Source: Pedobacter sp. HDW13 (lineage in GTDB: Bacteria > Bacteroidota > Bacteroidia > Sphingobacteriales > Sphingobacteriaceae). From it: a stretch of 64,000 nucleotides of DNA. The stretch is from positions 3,720,001 to 3,784,000 of the forward strand of contig NZ_CP049868.1 of assembly GCF_011303555.1 (NCBI RefSeq), given 5' to 3'. Below the pieces are notes generated by a model. It had not been told where the DNA came from, ran no database searches, and saw nothing but the letters and a program-made list of their open reading frames with translations. Positions 31,501 through 39,835 of this stretch are shown here, piece by piece; position 1 is the stretch's first letter; each line of letters opens with the position of its first letter. A program made the translations under genes and the position numbers.

Positions 31501-34078
31501 AACAAACCTTCTACGATTGGGGCTCTCCATTGTACGGGCAGAAGATAAAACAATACGAGTCCAGTTCAATAATGGGGTACCGGTAGCCAGTGACTTGCGA
31601 CCATTTCCTTTAGGTAGTGAGGATGAGCTGGGCAGCGATTTCGCATTTGGCCGAATAGAAGAACCCAGAAAAGCACTGGAGGCTTATCTGGATACGATAA
31701 ATATGGGCAACCCCCTGTTCAATTCATTTACCTATATCTGTTCCAATTGGTATGATGATAATAAACCAGCGGCAGGTACAGGGGCCGATAAACGAAAGAA
31801 CATAAAGGAACTACTGGGTGAAACAACTTCATTTATATGGATTCCCAAAGGATCGGCACCAAATACCACCGATATGCTTTTGTATTATGTTCCTTATTCT
31901 TTCCGTCCGCTACAGGTGCATTCAAAGTTGATCGATCTTAAAACGACTATCGGCTTTTCTGAGTACCTACTGCGCATCCTGGTTTGGTTGGCATACCCAG
32001 AGAAACAGAAGGAAAATCCTGAAAATTTCCTAGTCGATATAAACGTGCTAAACGATATGGAAAAACTTTTTAAAATAAAACTGCAGGCGCGCGATAAAAT
32101 CCTCCCCGCAATAGCCTCAAAGCTGGCAGCGTTGCTTACTTATGTCGACAACCGTCCGCTCGCTTCAACCGATGCACATTATAAACTGGTAACCGACATC
32201 ACCAACCGCCTGCAGGATAGTATTTTAAAAGCATTTCGATCGGTGCTTATTGAAGATCCGATGAAATATATTACTGCTAAAGGGTTTGGACTTGGACTTT
32301 TTTCGGGTGTAAGCACAAAACACATCAATACACCAATCGGTCTGCCACGTGACGGAGAAATGCAGGATCTTTATATGCTGCAACTGATTAAGGATATCCG
32401 GAAGCCATTGCCGCAGAATAGCGGAACCCCATTAAAAGGGAGTGATACTACCCGCATTAATTTTAAAGCATTTCTTGACAATACATCGGCAGGAATAACC
32501 GAGAGGTATTTTATAGAAAATCTTGAAGATGCGTTGTATGATAATGAGTTCCAGATCATGGAAGCCAGTAATGCCATTTCAGAACCTTTCGACGCTTCAC
32601 AGGTACGTACTGCCGAAGATATGCTTGAGAATACTAACCGCTTCAACGAGCAGGTTCCTACTGGAAATGCCGCAAAATTTGCGGTGGCACATTATTGCCC
32701 GGATTGGAGGACTGATGAAGATGAGAAATTCTATTTGCTGCCATCACGTACACCACCTTCTATCCCGGTGCCGTATATTCCGACTCAGCCCATGATGAGA
32801 AGGGAGGAAAAAGGCGATTGGAAAAGATTGGTGATGGATAGGTCTGGGGAACTTTCTCTTGATTTTGGAACGCAAAAAGTAATTTTTGAACATCCGGCTC
32901 ATAAGAACTGGCTCACTTATAATAAGGACATAGTCAACATTGAAAAAAAATATAGTGATCGTTGGGATATATTCATCAATACCTACGACTATATTGTAGA
33001 TCCTGATGAAGAGGGTGATCTTTCCAACGACCTGTTCGAAATATTCCTGGCACATGTTAATGAATCCTCGATGCCTTTGAAGAGAACTGCTTTCACGCTT
33101 ACGGATATACCGGAAACCATGTTGTTTAAACAGTTTGAAAAATATGTCCGCAAGAAAGATGAGCCTATCAGTGCCTTGGACCTGGAGAAATTGGTCCCCC
33201 TTGATGGCACTATAGGTGAAATTGAAAGCCTGTTGAATGAATTGCTTGTCGCGGGTATTGGTGATGACAGCGGAAGCACGGCAGATGTACAACTGCGTAA
33301 AAAAACTAATGATACCTTTGAATTGATTATCAATCCTAATTTCGCTCTACGAGAAAGGGTATTGAGCGCTGAAGTATTCCGGGTAAAAGGTGAACCAGAT
33401 CATAAGCCGGTTAAACACCTTATACGAATAAAGATATTGGGCGATCCATGGTCCCATTATCGATGCCGGCTTCGTGTGAGACGAAATATGCGGGATGTAG
33501 CTGGTGATGGACGTTTTGATATTAATCCTGCATTTGTTATCAATTCTGCTTATTCTACCTGGACGGATTACGGCATACAGTCATTACACTACGATTATCT
33601 CGCCGATGTAGGAAACGCCGAAGACTGGGATCCTGCGCTGAAATACCTTGCGCCTACTACATTGAGTTACAAGGAGTATGTGGCCATGATCAAAAATGTG
33701 CAAGCGGGTAATCCTATCCAATTCGGAATGCTATTGCTGGAACATCTTAATATACATAATAAACTATTTAAATTGACGGAGATGGTTCGTAAAGAGAGGT
33801 TGTTTAACGCATATGTCGAAGAAAAAATCCGGTCTGCGACTCCTCAGTTGTTTCATAAAAGTAAACAAGTGGATTCGATCTTGGCCTATAAAAAGATGGC
33901 AACGGATAGTCTGGCCAAATCTGGTGTGACCAAGATTGCTGCCGATATGATCAATACATTCAGAGTGGTGCCACATACCATTCGTTCACACGAGCCAATT
34001 ATACACTATTTCTGGTATAGTATTGAAGACTCTACGAAAGTGGTATTTACCCTCTCGTTAAAACTAAAGCTAAAATAG
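28520..34078 (+). CDS. Giant protein of 1852 residues, unknown function
   Basis: A second uninterrupted very long frame, 13 bases after the first giant gene. No signal peptide, membrane segment or repeat array. The N-terminal region is rich in aromatic residues (FYVIDNFCPTSYYD), a Pro-rich linker (VPVPPPINIPFSF) follows at about residue 85, and the rest is mixed alpha/beta with many charged helices. The last ~250 residues include a beta-rich zone (HLIRIKILGDPWSHYRCRLRVRR). No catalytic motif or family recognised. Strict linkage and matching size to the upstream gene suggest a two-subunit assembly. Confidence 0.7.
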   Translation: MPDKIFYVIDNFCPTSYYDQSFIKNDMFYVIVNTYIINTDNFKECPLLADYLDPATQLSSYTWEYLGNNAAAAVEIQKDPSCLVPVPPPINIPFSFSFNATTLDNKLGYEFSSAKDIIEWIRQSNSSLVVSLLTRKTGINYFNYITFPQLITLNKWLTALLTEIFRKEPANIIDALERKIYDCLWTGIDANKFRENFLELIEKEQGGITSKAKLPLGITDFYLTKYCNLLVAENVKTDSSFAPDPLKLEPEALDLLIKTPAEAKAELGDEKNYRKILCQKISTEKKDPSKLAERLQFYYGAGERVRANGAVTISMMMIKDIDTPSGMQLNTDGTPTGWIETNAYSFCGQVAAIPLAEVRDGAFTNSFTINAGGMKLLDMLTPKDRKEYFESIRAHLHNIDNNDHTKLKRSLSLPATYSVDQITRIQEKTNYYPVNALLEHNFKPYTVVFDQDQFATAIKMPEALLDTLVDKPKVSYQDTSTDTAFIKLNPQRMLLREEDLFKDDRTNAVKLISMENSVALNQFRPAIILSVLVKKVKLPQEQKEVYKISRKAYVPITNTDPAAKEVLMELKELRELLYAPDNSLRKDDFAFRVRKLKPKADIVLKDIWTDGKIDDDEMIELYADGLKTLFEDGNSKGIKDTVEADLVIIPIVANISNMFKHGFNLLLHKDPGQKVFIALDKHYQFRFNVSINGFSRSMQLKLDKDGFVNSGLGNVEPLLFDYSNFNKFRISLMNGEELKLNTNDALFPVGENNPDKLPTNFYYRTTHRFAEEVSAKSTDDAQENRYKLYRLNANALSLKAKIENQYAFRLAVEQNGIHFPYSNPIRNIGDLKTTKVEDELVSVIPLLRYAVSDKNDQIILILNKKYLKGLLRNIKDQDEAQMTVYRNLYEAFFDAINNQCLLCIELWNFNNMLHTLDDEYAAHPESSNEWPSLMKHLEKVKTVSFPVNFTNMLTPFNKSTFAGFKKAVEEYTDGTDEYTEKINLSSSLSAEILKTNLLRLGLSIVRAEDKTIRVQFNNGVPVASDLRPFPLGSEDELGSDFAFGRIEEPRKALEAYLDTINMGNPLFNSFTYICSNWYDDNKPAAGTGADKRKNIKELLGETTSFIWIPKGSAPNTTDMLLYYVPYSFRPLQVHSKLIDLKTTIGFSEYLLRILVWLAYPEKQKENPENFLVDINVLNDMEKLFKIKLQARDKILPAIASKLAALLTYVDNRPLASTDAHYKLVTDITNRLQDSILKAFRSVLIEDPMKYITAKGFGLGLFSGVSTKHINTPIGLPRDGEMQDLYMLQLIKDIRKPLPQNSGTPLKGSDTTRINFKAFLDNTSAGITERYFIENLEDALYDNEFQIMEASNAISEPFDASQVRTAEDMLENTNRFNEQVPTGNAAKFAVAHYCPDWRTDEDEKFYLLPSRTPPSIPVPYIPTQPMMRREEKGDWKRLVMDRSGELSLDFGTQKVIFEHPAHKNWLTYNKDIVNIEKKYSDRWDIFINTYDYIVDPDEEGDLSNDLFEIFLAHVNESSMPLKRTAFTLTDIPETMLFKQFEKYVRKKDEPISALDLEKLVPLDGTIGEIESLLNELLVAGIGDDSGSTADVQLRKKTNDTFELIINPNFALRERVLSAEVFRVKGEPDHKPVKHLIRIKILGDPWSHYRCRLRVRRNMRDVAGDGRFDINPAFVINSAYSTWTDYGIQSLHYDYLADVGNAEDWDPALKYLAPTTLSYKEYVAMIKNVQAGNPIQFGMLLLEHLNIHNKLFKLTEMVRKERLFNAYVEEKIRSATPQLFHKSKQVDSILAYKKMATDSLAKSGVTKIAADMINTFRVVPHTIRSHEPIIHYFWYSIEDSTKVVFTLSLKLKLK

Positions 34079-34268
34079 CAATGGTGTTTTTACAAATTAT
34101 AAGCTGTATAAAATGATTAAAGTCAATCAATATACGAATTCATAGATCTTTAGTACGAATAGGTTTTTTGACTGTTAGATAAAATAGGCGTGAATTTTTA
34201 CCAAATCTCGTCAATCAACAGATTCAAAATAAAATCTAAAACTATTTCATAATCTTAAACATTTTAAA
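34079..34268. other. 190-base AT-rich spacer
   Basis: No gene or hairpin terminator is evident between the second giant gene and the transpeptidase-like gene. The gap may hold a separate promoter for the latter. Confidence 0.35.
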
Positions 34269-34967
34269 ATGAAAAAAATTAGTAAGAGAACTCTAAAAGC
34301 TTACCCGGACAATGCCTATATATTGGACCAGAAAAACAGAATCACGTCTATAGAGACTGGCTTGCTTGTCACGGGTGATGATAACTGGTTGCTGGTAAAA
34401 AAAGATTCAAATAATTCGCTGATTTCTATTCCGAAATACTGTAGGGTTAAAAATGTGACAATCAGTAGTGGACGAGAAAAATTTACTATTGTTGACTGGC
34501 CCTATGCCAATGTTGCTTGTAGTGTCACTGCACTGCCGGATAATACATCAAGATTCGGCAATGTGTCATACAATTCAGGTGCTGTTCTTGTGTACGATTA
34601 TGCAAGTCTTACATTGACAGCAAATCCTGGTAACATTATAGTAAAGGCAGGTTTTGATGTTGCCAATCCATTGCCTAATGGCGATTATTATCTGTCACTT
34701 GCAGATGCGCCACACAGTGCTGGCACAGGGTATCTTGACAAGACGAAATTTGCTCTTACTTGGTTTTTTATTAATGATAGTGACACGCTGAATAGGTATT
34801 TTCATACTGGTAGTGTGAGCTTGGGCTGCCTGACTGTTGGTGTCAATGGAACAGATGCAGATATCCGCAGGTGGTCAGATCTTGCTGATTTGATGTCCAG
34901 GCAAAGAATGGGGGCATCCAGTTTATATTCCGGTAAGCTGACTGTAAAAAACCGTCCGGGTGGATAG
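34269..34967 (+). CDS. L,D-transpeptidase-like (YkuD/Tlde1-type motif) protein
   Basis: A 232-residue protein whose C-terminal part has the hallmark of YkuD-fold enzymes: His179 and, a few residues on, SVSLGCLTV with Ser184, Gly186 and Cys187. Upstream is the PNGDYYLSLAD segment matching the P-x-G-x-Y/F element. Family enzymes form or cut peptidoglycan cross-links; secreted Tlde1-type relatives are antibacterial effectors. There is no signal peptide, unusual for a housekeeping L,D-transpeptidase and more like an effector delivered by a machine. The frame closes at a TAG just after GGG at 34958-34960, and a shift of -1 there opens ~70 more residues, so the C-terminus is uncertain. Confidence 0.6.
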   Translation: MKKISKRTLKAYPDNAYILDQKNRITSIETGLLVTGDDNWLLVKKDSNNSLISIPKYCRVKNVTISSGREKFTIVDWPYANVACSVTALPDNTSRFGNVSYNSGAVLVYDYASLTLTANPGNIIVKAGFDVANPLPNGDYYLSLADAPHSAGTGYLDKTKFALTWFFINDSDTLNRYFHTGSVSLGCLTVGVNGTDADIRRWSDLADLMSRQRMGASSLYSGKLTVKNRPGG

Positions 34968-35419
34968 TTCTTGTTTCCAACCACATAAACTGGCAAAAAC
35001 TGTTTGTGAAGGTGCAACAGGTAAAATGGGTCTTCAACAGAAAGTTCTATAAATTTATTCTGAGCAGCATATTTACCCTTGCGCCGATGTTTTTGCCAGG
35101 TATAATTACCACAGGATATGCCGAATGTAAACTTACGTTTGTAGAAGACAATTGGAGATTGGGTCTTACGGCTTGCGGAAAATAAATTTCTATAAATATT
35201 ATTTAAGTCAACTGTACCTTTCCCTCTGAAGAAAAACAGGCTCCGACCTCAAATTTCCTTCCACCAGAAAACAATCCCAATCATCGAGTTCAAAGACAAT
35301 ACCTAAAGCTTTCACAAGATCAGCAAAGCATAAACAGGAAAGCAAAGCTAAATATCCCTCCAAAAGAAGCCCTGAAACGCTCAAATCCCATTCGACAGAT
35401 CAAAGATTACATCAAGTAG
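34962..35419 (+). pseudogene. Coding-like sequence after the YkuD gene, no proper start
   Basis: In a frame shifted by -1 from the upstream gene, 34964-35185 is open and protein-like. It includes a hydrophobic KFILSSIFTLAPMFLPG stretch followed by TTGYAECKL, which resembles a signal peptide with a cleavage site. After two stops, the same frame is open again from 35207 to 35419 (70 codons, Pro/Lys/Gln-rich, ending RQIKDYIK) with no ATG. It may be a C-terminal extension of the YkuD gene lost to a homopolymer error, a small exported partner with a GTG start, or a decayed gene. I cannot choose between these. Confidence 0.35.
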
Positions 35420-35932
35420 CATCTGAACCTATAAACGATAAAATAACATGTGCAACCTAAGCTTGCAATAAAATTGAGAAAGCTGCATATTATAACTTTG
35501 AACTGTGTTTTTTGCTTAAACTATAATCAATCAGAAAATAACCAATTGTGCAATTTTAGTCGAACGGGCCTTAGTACCAAGGTTTGACTTTGATGACAGG
35601 GTTAGGTTGTAAATACCTTTATTGCTGCTTAACTCGATTTTAAACTTTGTTTTTCGCCTATAGAGCCCCTTATGAGTGTTTTTTTAAAACTTAACTTTTA
35701 GCTAAATATTTAGATAGGGTTACCTTTAGGGTTACATATAGGGCTACAATTTAACAGATTTATGGCCGTTTCCCAGGTGCTATATAGCCTTTAAGTAGTT
35801 AAAATATCCACATTTTAAGGCGATTGTATACCCCAAATTACCTCATTTTTACGGGGTAATTTATTGTTTAATATCTTGTTTATTAGTGTTTTATTTGTTT
35901 TTGTGTTTGTTGGTGGTGTGTGGGGAAATAAT
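35420..35932. other. Prophage left-end region, non-coding
   Basis: 513 bases with no gene, between the last host-like coding sequence and the phage repressor. The Mu-like prophage should begin here. It contains the three 12-base iterons (35715-35750) and a TG-starting candidate terminus (TGTGCAATTTTAGTCG at 35547). Confidence 0.45.
35715..35750. repeat. Three 12-base iterons near the phage left end
   Basis: TAGGGTTAC, TAGGGTTAC and TAGGGCTAC start at 35715, 35727 and 35739, an exact 12-base period. Near a Mu-like left end such arrays are candidates for transposase- or repressor-binding sites. Function inferred. Confidence 0.55.
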
Positions 35933-36640
35933 CTAAGACATATTGTTTATTCTGATGCTTGCCTTTACTAAAGCAATACTTGAAACCCCTGCAATTCTGA
36001 TATCCTTGGCTTGGTGATTAGAGTTTTGGCTAACTAGTTTGATGTAGTCATCACCCTTATCTGATTTTTGGATGTACTTTACTGTTACCATCTCATCGCC
36101 ATCAAAGGAATAAGACAAGAGATACATCTCGCCCCAAAAAATATTTTCAACAAAGTTTTGGATCACCTTGTAAATTACAATATCGCCTGATTTTAACAGC
36201 GGGTACATGCTGTCCCCAACTATACTGATAGCGCCGTCACATTTAGGTAGGTTGGGTATTTTGATTCGATCTAAGACGTTAGCTTTTTCATTAAAGACCG
36301 AAGTTAAGCCTGCTGCTGCCTGGAAGTCATACAGCGGAATTTCCTGTAATTCTTGTTTAATGTCTGTTCGCATCAAATATTTCTTATTAAGTATAGCAAC
36401 TTGTTCGTTTGCGGGAGCGTGTGTGTCTTTCATCATTAAGCCAGTTCCGGTAATTAACCATTCTAGATTTATATCCTTATATTTTGAGTAAAATTTCTCA
36501 ACAGTATCCATCGTTAGCCCACTGCTTTTATCTAAAACCCCATTGGAAATGCCTGTTTCAGTATAAAATTTGTTTTTGCTAACTCCTTTTATTTCAAGGT
36601 ACTGCATGATGCGCTCCTTCTGAATTGAGATATTTTTCAT
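35933..36640 (-). CDS. Phage repressor, LexA/CI-like with S24 peptidase domain
   Basis: A 235-residue protein with an N-terminal helix-turn-helix (about 10-65; GVSKNKFYTETGISNGVLDK) and a C-terminal S24 domain (about 100-230). Catalytic residues are Ser144 in GDSMYPLLKSGD and Lys188 in VTVKYIQKS. The AAAG sequence near residue 108-111 is a plausible self-cleavage site. It is divergent from the transposase operon, the standard lysogeny-control arrangement, so it probably represses the early phage promoter and may be inactivated on DNA damage by RecA-stimulated autocleavage. Confidence 0.88.
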   Translation of the reverse strand: MKNISIQKERIMQYLEIKGVSKNKFYTETGISNGVLDKSSGLTMDTVEKFYSKYKDINLEWLITGTGLMMKDTHAPANEQVAILNKKYLMRTDIKQELQEIPLYDFQAAAGLTSVFNEKANVLDRIKIPNLPKCDGAISIVGDSMYPLLKSGDIVIYKVIQNFVENIFWGEMYLLSYSFDGDEMVTVKYIQKSDKGDDYIKLVSQNSNHQAKDIRIAGVSSIALVKASIRINNMS

Positions 36641-36671
36641 TATTTATTTTTTAAACTGAGATATTTATCTA

Positions 36672-36679
36672 TACATTTG
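36672..36679 (+). promoter_or_regulatory. Candidate early phage promoter -7 element
   Basis: TACATTTG fits the Bacteroidota -7 consensus TAnnTTTG, 27 bases before the ATG of the first early gene and inside the 65-base divergent space shared with the repressor. The -33 element is not clear. Confidence 0.4.
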
Positions 36680-36705
36680 CTTTCGTATTAAAAGCAATAA
36701 GAGCA

Positions 36706-36897
36706 ATGAACAAAAATAGTCAAAATCGTAATACATACAATACCGTAGTGATCTCCGAATTATCGTCTAGACATGGATTTACTAAGATTTTTATCAGACA
36801 ATGCCTCAAGGGCGATAGGAATAGCCTTTCCGCTGATACAATCAGGAGAGAGTATAAACAACTTGTAAAAAAAGTAGAAAGTGCATTAAACCACTAA
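36706..36897 (+). CDS. Small early phage protein, putative DNA-binding regulator
   Basis: A 63-residue basic protein encoded first in the rightward early operon, five bases before the transposase gene. The segment VVISELSSRHGFTKIFIRQCL followed by SADTIRREYKQLVKKV could form a helix-turn-helix. In Mu this position holds Ner, a small regulator of the early/lysogenic switch. The sequence does not resemble Ner closely, so that role is only a positional inference. Confidence 0.6.
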   Translation: MNKNSQNRNTYNTVVISELSSRHGFTKIFIRQCLKGDRNSLSADTIRREYKQLVKKVESALNH

Positions 36898-36902
36898 TAT
36901 TT

Positions 36903-38966
36903 ATGTATAAGGCTCCATACGAATTATTTAACAATCAATACGGGGTGCGCTTGAGCTACATTGTAAGTGATGTAGATAAGCGTAATGCCGAGAGTGTCGC
37001 TTTATTTAGTTACAGTGCTTACAAACTACGGTCTCATCGAAATGAAGGGTTCAGAATTAAAGAGGGAAGGGGTTTAGGGAATGAAGCTCTGATAAATTTC
37101 TCCAAGCTACCGGTTCAGGAACAAAATGTGTTGATCGAAAAATGGGGCGATCCGGCTAAAACGACAAAGCATCATCAGTTTAAGGACTTTATTACACCGG
37201 ATGCTGCAGCACTTAGTTTTTTTAGTGCCTATCGCCTTGCCGACGGCCGGTCATTGCCGAAAGAGGTTATTTTGAATTACACTACTCATGCTTCCATTTT
37301 AAATGCCTGCCACATCATTATCAGCAATAACAGTGCAAGACGTAAAGCAATGGGTGGCGTAAAGGCCAATATCTGGGGGAAACTGGCAGAGTGTGTATTT
37401 AATTTGGATAAAAAAGAATTTGGCCATTCACTGCCACCTAACTATCGCCGTTTACAGGAAAAATTTAGAAAGTATAAAAAAGAGGGGTATACAGCTTTAA
37501 TACATCGAGGGTTTTGCAATGATAATAGTAGAAAAGTAACTGTAGATGTAGAACGCTTGATCCTAAGTTTATATATCGCACAAAATAAGCCTTATGTTGG
37601 CGATGTAAGTAACGATTACCTGCGTTTTTTGGCAGGGGATATCGATATTATTGATTTTCAGACAGGGGAGGTTTTTGATCGCAACCAGTTCTGTGAAAAC
37701 GGGCAGCCGATAACCTTGAGTGAAGCCACTGTCTGGAATTATATCAATGAACCTGGCAACAGGATTATTGTAGATAAGTTTAGAAGCGATAGTCTCACAT
37801 TCAATAGTACGCATCGCCCACATCACCATAGGCACGCACCAAACTATTCTTTCAGTAAAATATCAATGGATGACCGTGATTTACCACGGAAAATGCCTAA
37901 TGGCAATCGGGTTAAAGCATATTATGCTTATGATATTACCAGTGGGTGTGTAATTGGCGCGGCTTACAGCCAAACTAAGGATAAGGCATTGTTTATCGAT
38001 TGCATGCGCAATATGTTTCATTTTCTTGACCGAAACGGCTATGGGATGCCAATGCAGGTTGAGGTTGAGCATCACCTGGTTAATACTTTCAAAGAGGATT
38101 TAATGCAGGCAGGGGTAATTTTTCCATTTGTGCGCTGGTGCAATCCAGGCAATTCGCAGGAAAAATGGGCTGAAACAGGCAACCGAATTAAGAAGTATGG
38201 CTATGAAAAGCGCTACCAGGATGGTATCGGGCGTTTTTATTCGCGCCTGGAAGCAAATAAAACCAAAAGTGAGAAAATATTCGATGCCCAGAACAATAAC
38301 TATAAGGAGAAAACATATTCCTATCAGGTTCTTACTGCCGATGACGAGGAAATTATTGAAAAATACAATAATGCCCTGCATCCAAATCAAAAGAAGTACA
38401 AAGGTTTAACACGCGCCGAAGTATTGGCTATGTATGTAAACCCGGAACTGGCTCAAGTAGACCGTGCACTCCTGCTACGTTACATTGGTAATGTTGCAAC
38501 CACAAGTATTCGCAGAAGCCAGTATGTACAGGTGCAATACGCTAAATACAGTTTGCCTGATCCTAAAGTTATGCTACGTCTGCTACCTAACAATTATGAA
38601 GTTAAGGCATATTATCTCCCAAACGAGTTTGGCGAAACTGACAGTGTTTACCTCTATCAAAATGAGGTATTTATCTGCAGATGTGAGAAAATAAGCGCTT
38701 ACAATACTGCAAATGCAGAGTGGTCAGAAGAAGACCCCTTAAGTTATTCAAAGCAGGCGCACTATGTAACCAAATTCGACAGCATGGTTAAACAAAAAAA
38801 AGCCGGTTTGTCAAGGCTTAAGGTTGTCGAAAACACCAATTACTATGCCCAGGGCGAAGTGGAGGTTTCTCTTGAAAGTGCCTTGCAGCCCAATGAGCGG
38901 TTTGATTTGCCAGAAGATTACCATTACGAAGATTACAACAGAATGAATGCTATTAACGCACTATAA
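36903..38966 (+). CDS. MuA-like DDE transposase
   Basis: A 687-residue protein of the size of phage Mu transposase A. N-terminal HTH-like DNA-binding segments precede an integrase-fold core. The first catalytic Asp is in KAYYAYDITSG (Asp344). The expected second acidic residue falls near MQVEVEHHLV, where I see Glu rather than the usual Asp. The catalytic Glu is in PGNSQEKWAETGNR (Glu420 or Glu424). A basic C-terminal domain follows. It would bind the phage ends and drive integration and replicative transposition. The MuB-like ATPase gene begins three bases after its stop. Confidence 0.88.
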   Translation: MYKAPYELFNNQYGVRLSYIVSDVDKRNAESVALFSYSAYKLRSHRNEGFRIKEGRGLGNEALINFSKLPVQEQNVLIEKWGDPAKTTKHHQFKDFITPDAAALSFFSAYRLADGRSLPKEVILNYTTHASILNACHIIISNNSARRKAMGGVKANIWGKLAECVFNLDKKEFGHSLPPNYRRLQEKFRKYKKEGYTALIHRGFCNDNSRKVTVDVERLILSLYIAQNKPYVGDVSNDYLRFLAGDIDIIDFQTGEVFDRNQFCENGQPITLSEATVWNYINEPGNRIIVDKFRSDSLTFNSTHRPHHHRHAPNYSFSKISMDDRDLPRKMPNGNRVKAYYAYDITSGCVIGAAYSQTKDKALFIDCMRNMFHFLDRNGYGMPMQVEVEHHLVNTFKEDLMQAGVIFPFVRWCNPGNSQEKWAETGNRIKKYGYEKRYQDGIGRFYSRLEANKTKSEKIFDAQNNNYKEKTYSYQVLTADDEEIIEKYNNALHPNQKKYKGLTRAEVLAMYVNPELAQVDRALLLRYIGNVATTSIRRSQYVQVQYAKYSLPDPKVMLRLLPNNYEVKAYYLPNEFGETDSVYLYQNEVFICRCEKISAYNTANAEWSEEDPLSYSKQAHYVTKFDSMVKQKKAGLSRLKVVENTNYYAQGEVEVSLESALQPNERFDLPEDYHYEDYNRMNAINAL

Positions 38967-38968
38967 AT

Positions 38969-39835
38969 ATGACACCTGAAAACATTAAAACCAAAATTGT
39001 TGCAGCCATAGGGCTGCAGCGAACGAAATTTGTGAGCGATGCCTCACAAGCGGTGGCCTTAGGCATAAATGCTGCACAGCTTAACCGCTTAAAAAAAGGG
39101 GATACACAAAATGTACTAAGTCATGGGAAATGGATTAGTATAGCCCGAAAACTTGATGTGCAATTAACTGATGCTCCGGCATGGGTGACTGCAAAAACCA
39201 ATGTTTACCACTTTGTATATACCCAGTTAGAAACTTGCCAGAATAATTCACTCTCAGGAATATTATGTGACATGGCGGATATAGGAAAAACCTATGCCGC
39301 CCGTCAATATGTTAAAGAACACCAGAACGCGATATATGTGGACTGTGCCCAGGTAAAAAGCAGGCAGAAATTAATTCGTCATGTGGCCAGGGAGTTTGGG
39401 GTAAACCATACCTGCAGATATACAGATGTATACGACGATTTAGTCTATTACCTGCGTAGTGTTGAAAAACCAATCATTGTACTCGATGAGGCCGGTGACC
39501 TGGATTACTCTGCTTTTTTGGAGCTGAAAGCGCTCTGGAATGCAACTGAGCGATTCTGCGCCTGGTATATGATGGGAGCTGAGGGGCTGGAAGCCAAAAT
39601 AACCAGGAATAAAGACCTGAAAAAAGTTGGCTATACCGAAATATTTAGCCGCTTCGGCAATAAGTACCAACAGGTAGTGCCCCACGGAAAAGAAGCCCGA
39701 GAAGATTTTATTAAACACCAGGCGGCTTTGGTAGCTAAAGCAAACGGAGCAACCGATATGCAGAAAATTTATGCCCGGACAGAAGGGAGCCTGCGTCGGG
39801 TATTTACTGAGGTTCAAAAATTAAAATTGGTATAA
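38969..39835 (+). CDS. MuB-like AAA+ ATPase (transposition target selector)
   Basis: A 288-residue protein with an N-terminal HTH-like segment (about 20-60; ALGINAAQLNRLKKGDTQN) and an AAA+ ATPase domain, the same order as MuB. The Walker A-like sequence is CDMADIGKTYAA: the GKT is kept but the leading Gly-x-x-Gly is not. Walker B is IIVLDEAGDL. MuB forms filaments on target DNA and activates the transposase. The position right after the transposase gene supports this. The next start abuts its stop. Confidence 0.85.
   Translation: MTPENIKTKIVAAIGLQRTKFVSDASQAVALGINAAQLNRLKKGDTQNVLSHGKWISIARKLDVQLTDAPAWVTAKTNVYHFVYTQLETCQNNSLSGILCDMADIGKTYAARQYVKEHQNAIYVDCAQVKSRQKLIRHVAREFGVNHTCRYTDVYDDLVYYLRSVEKPIIVLDEAGDLDYSAFLELKALWNATERFCAWYMMGAEGLEAKITRNKDLKKVGYTEIFSRFGNKYQQVVPHGKEAREDFIKHQAALVAKANGATDMQKIYARTEGSLRRVFTEVQKLKLV

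Noticed and set aside
35715..35750. CRISPR or telomere-like repeat
   Set aside because: Only three contiguous 12-base units without spacers; better as protein-binding iterons.
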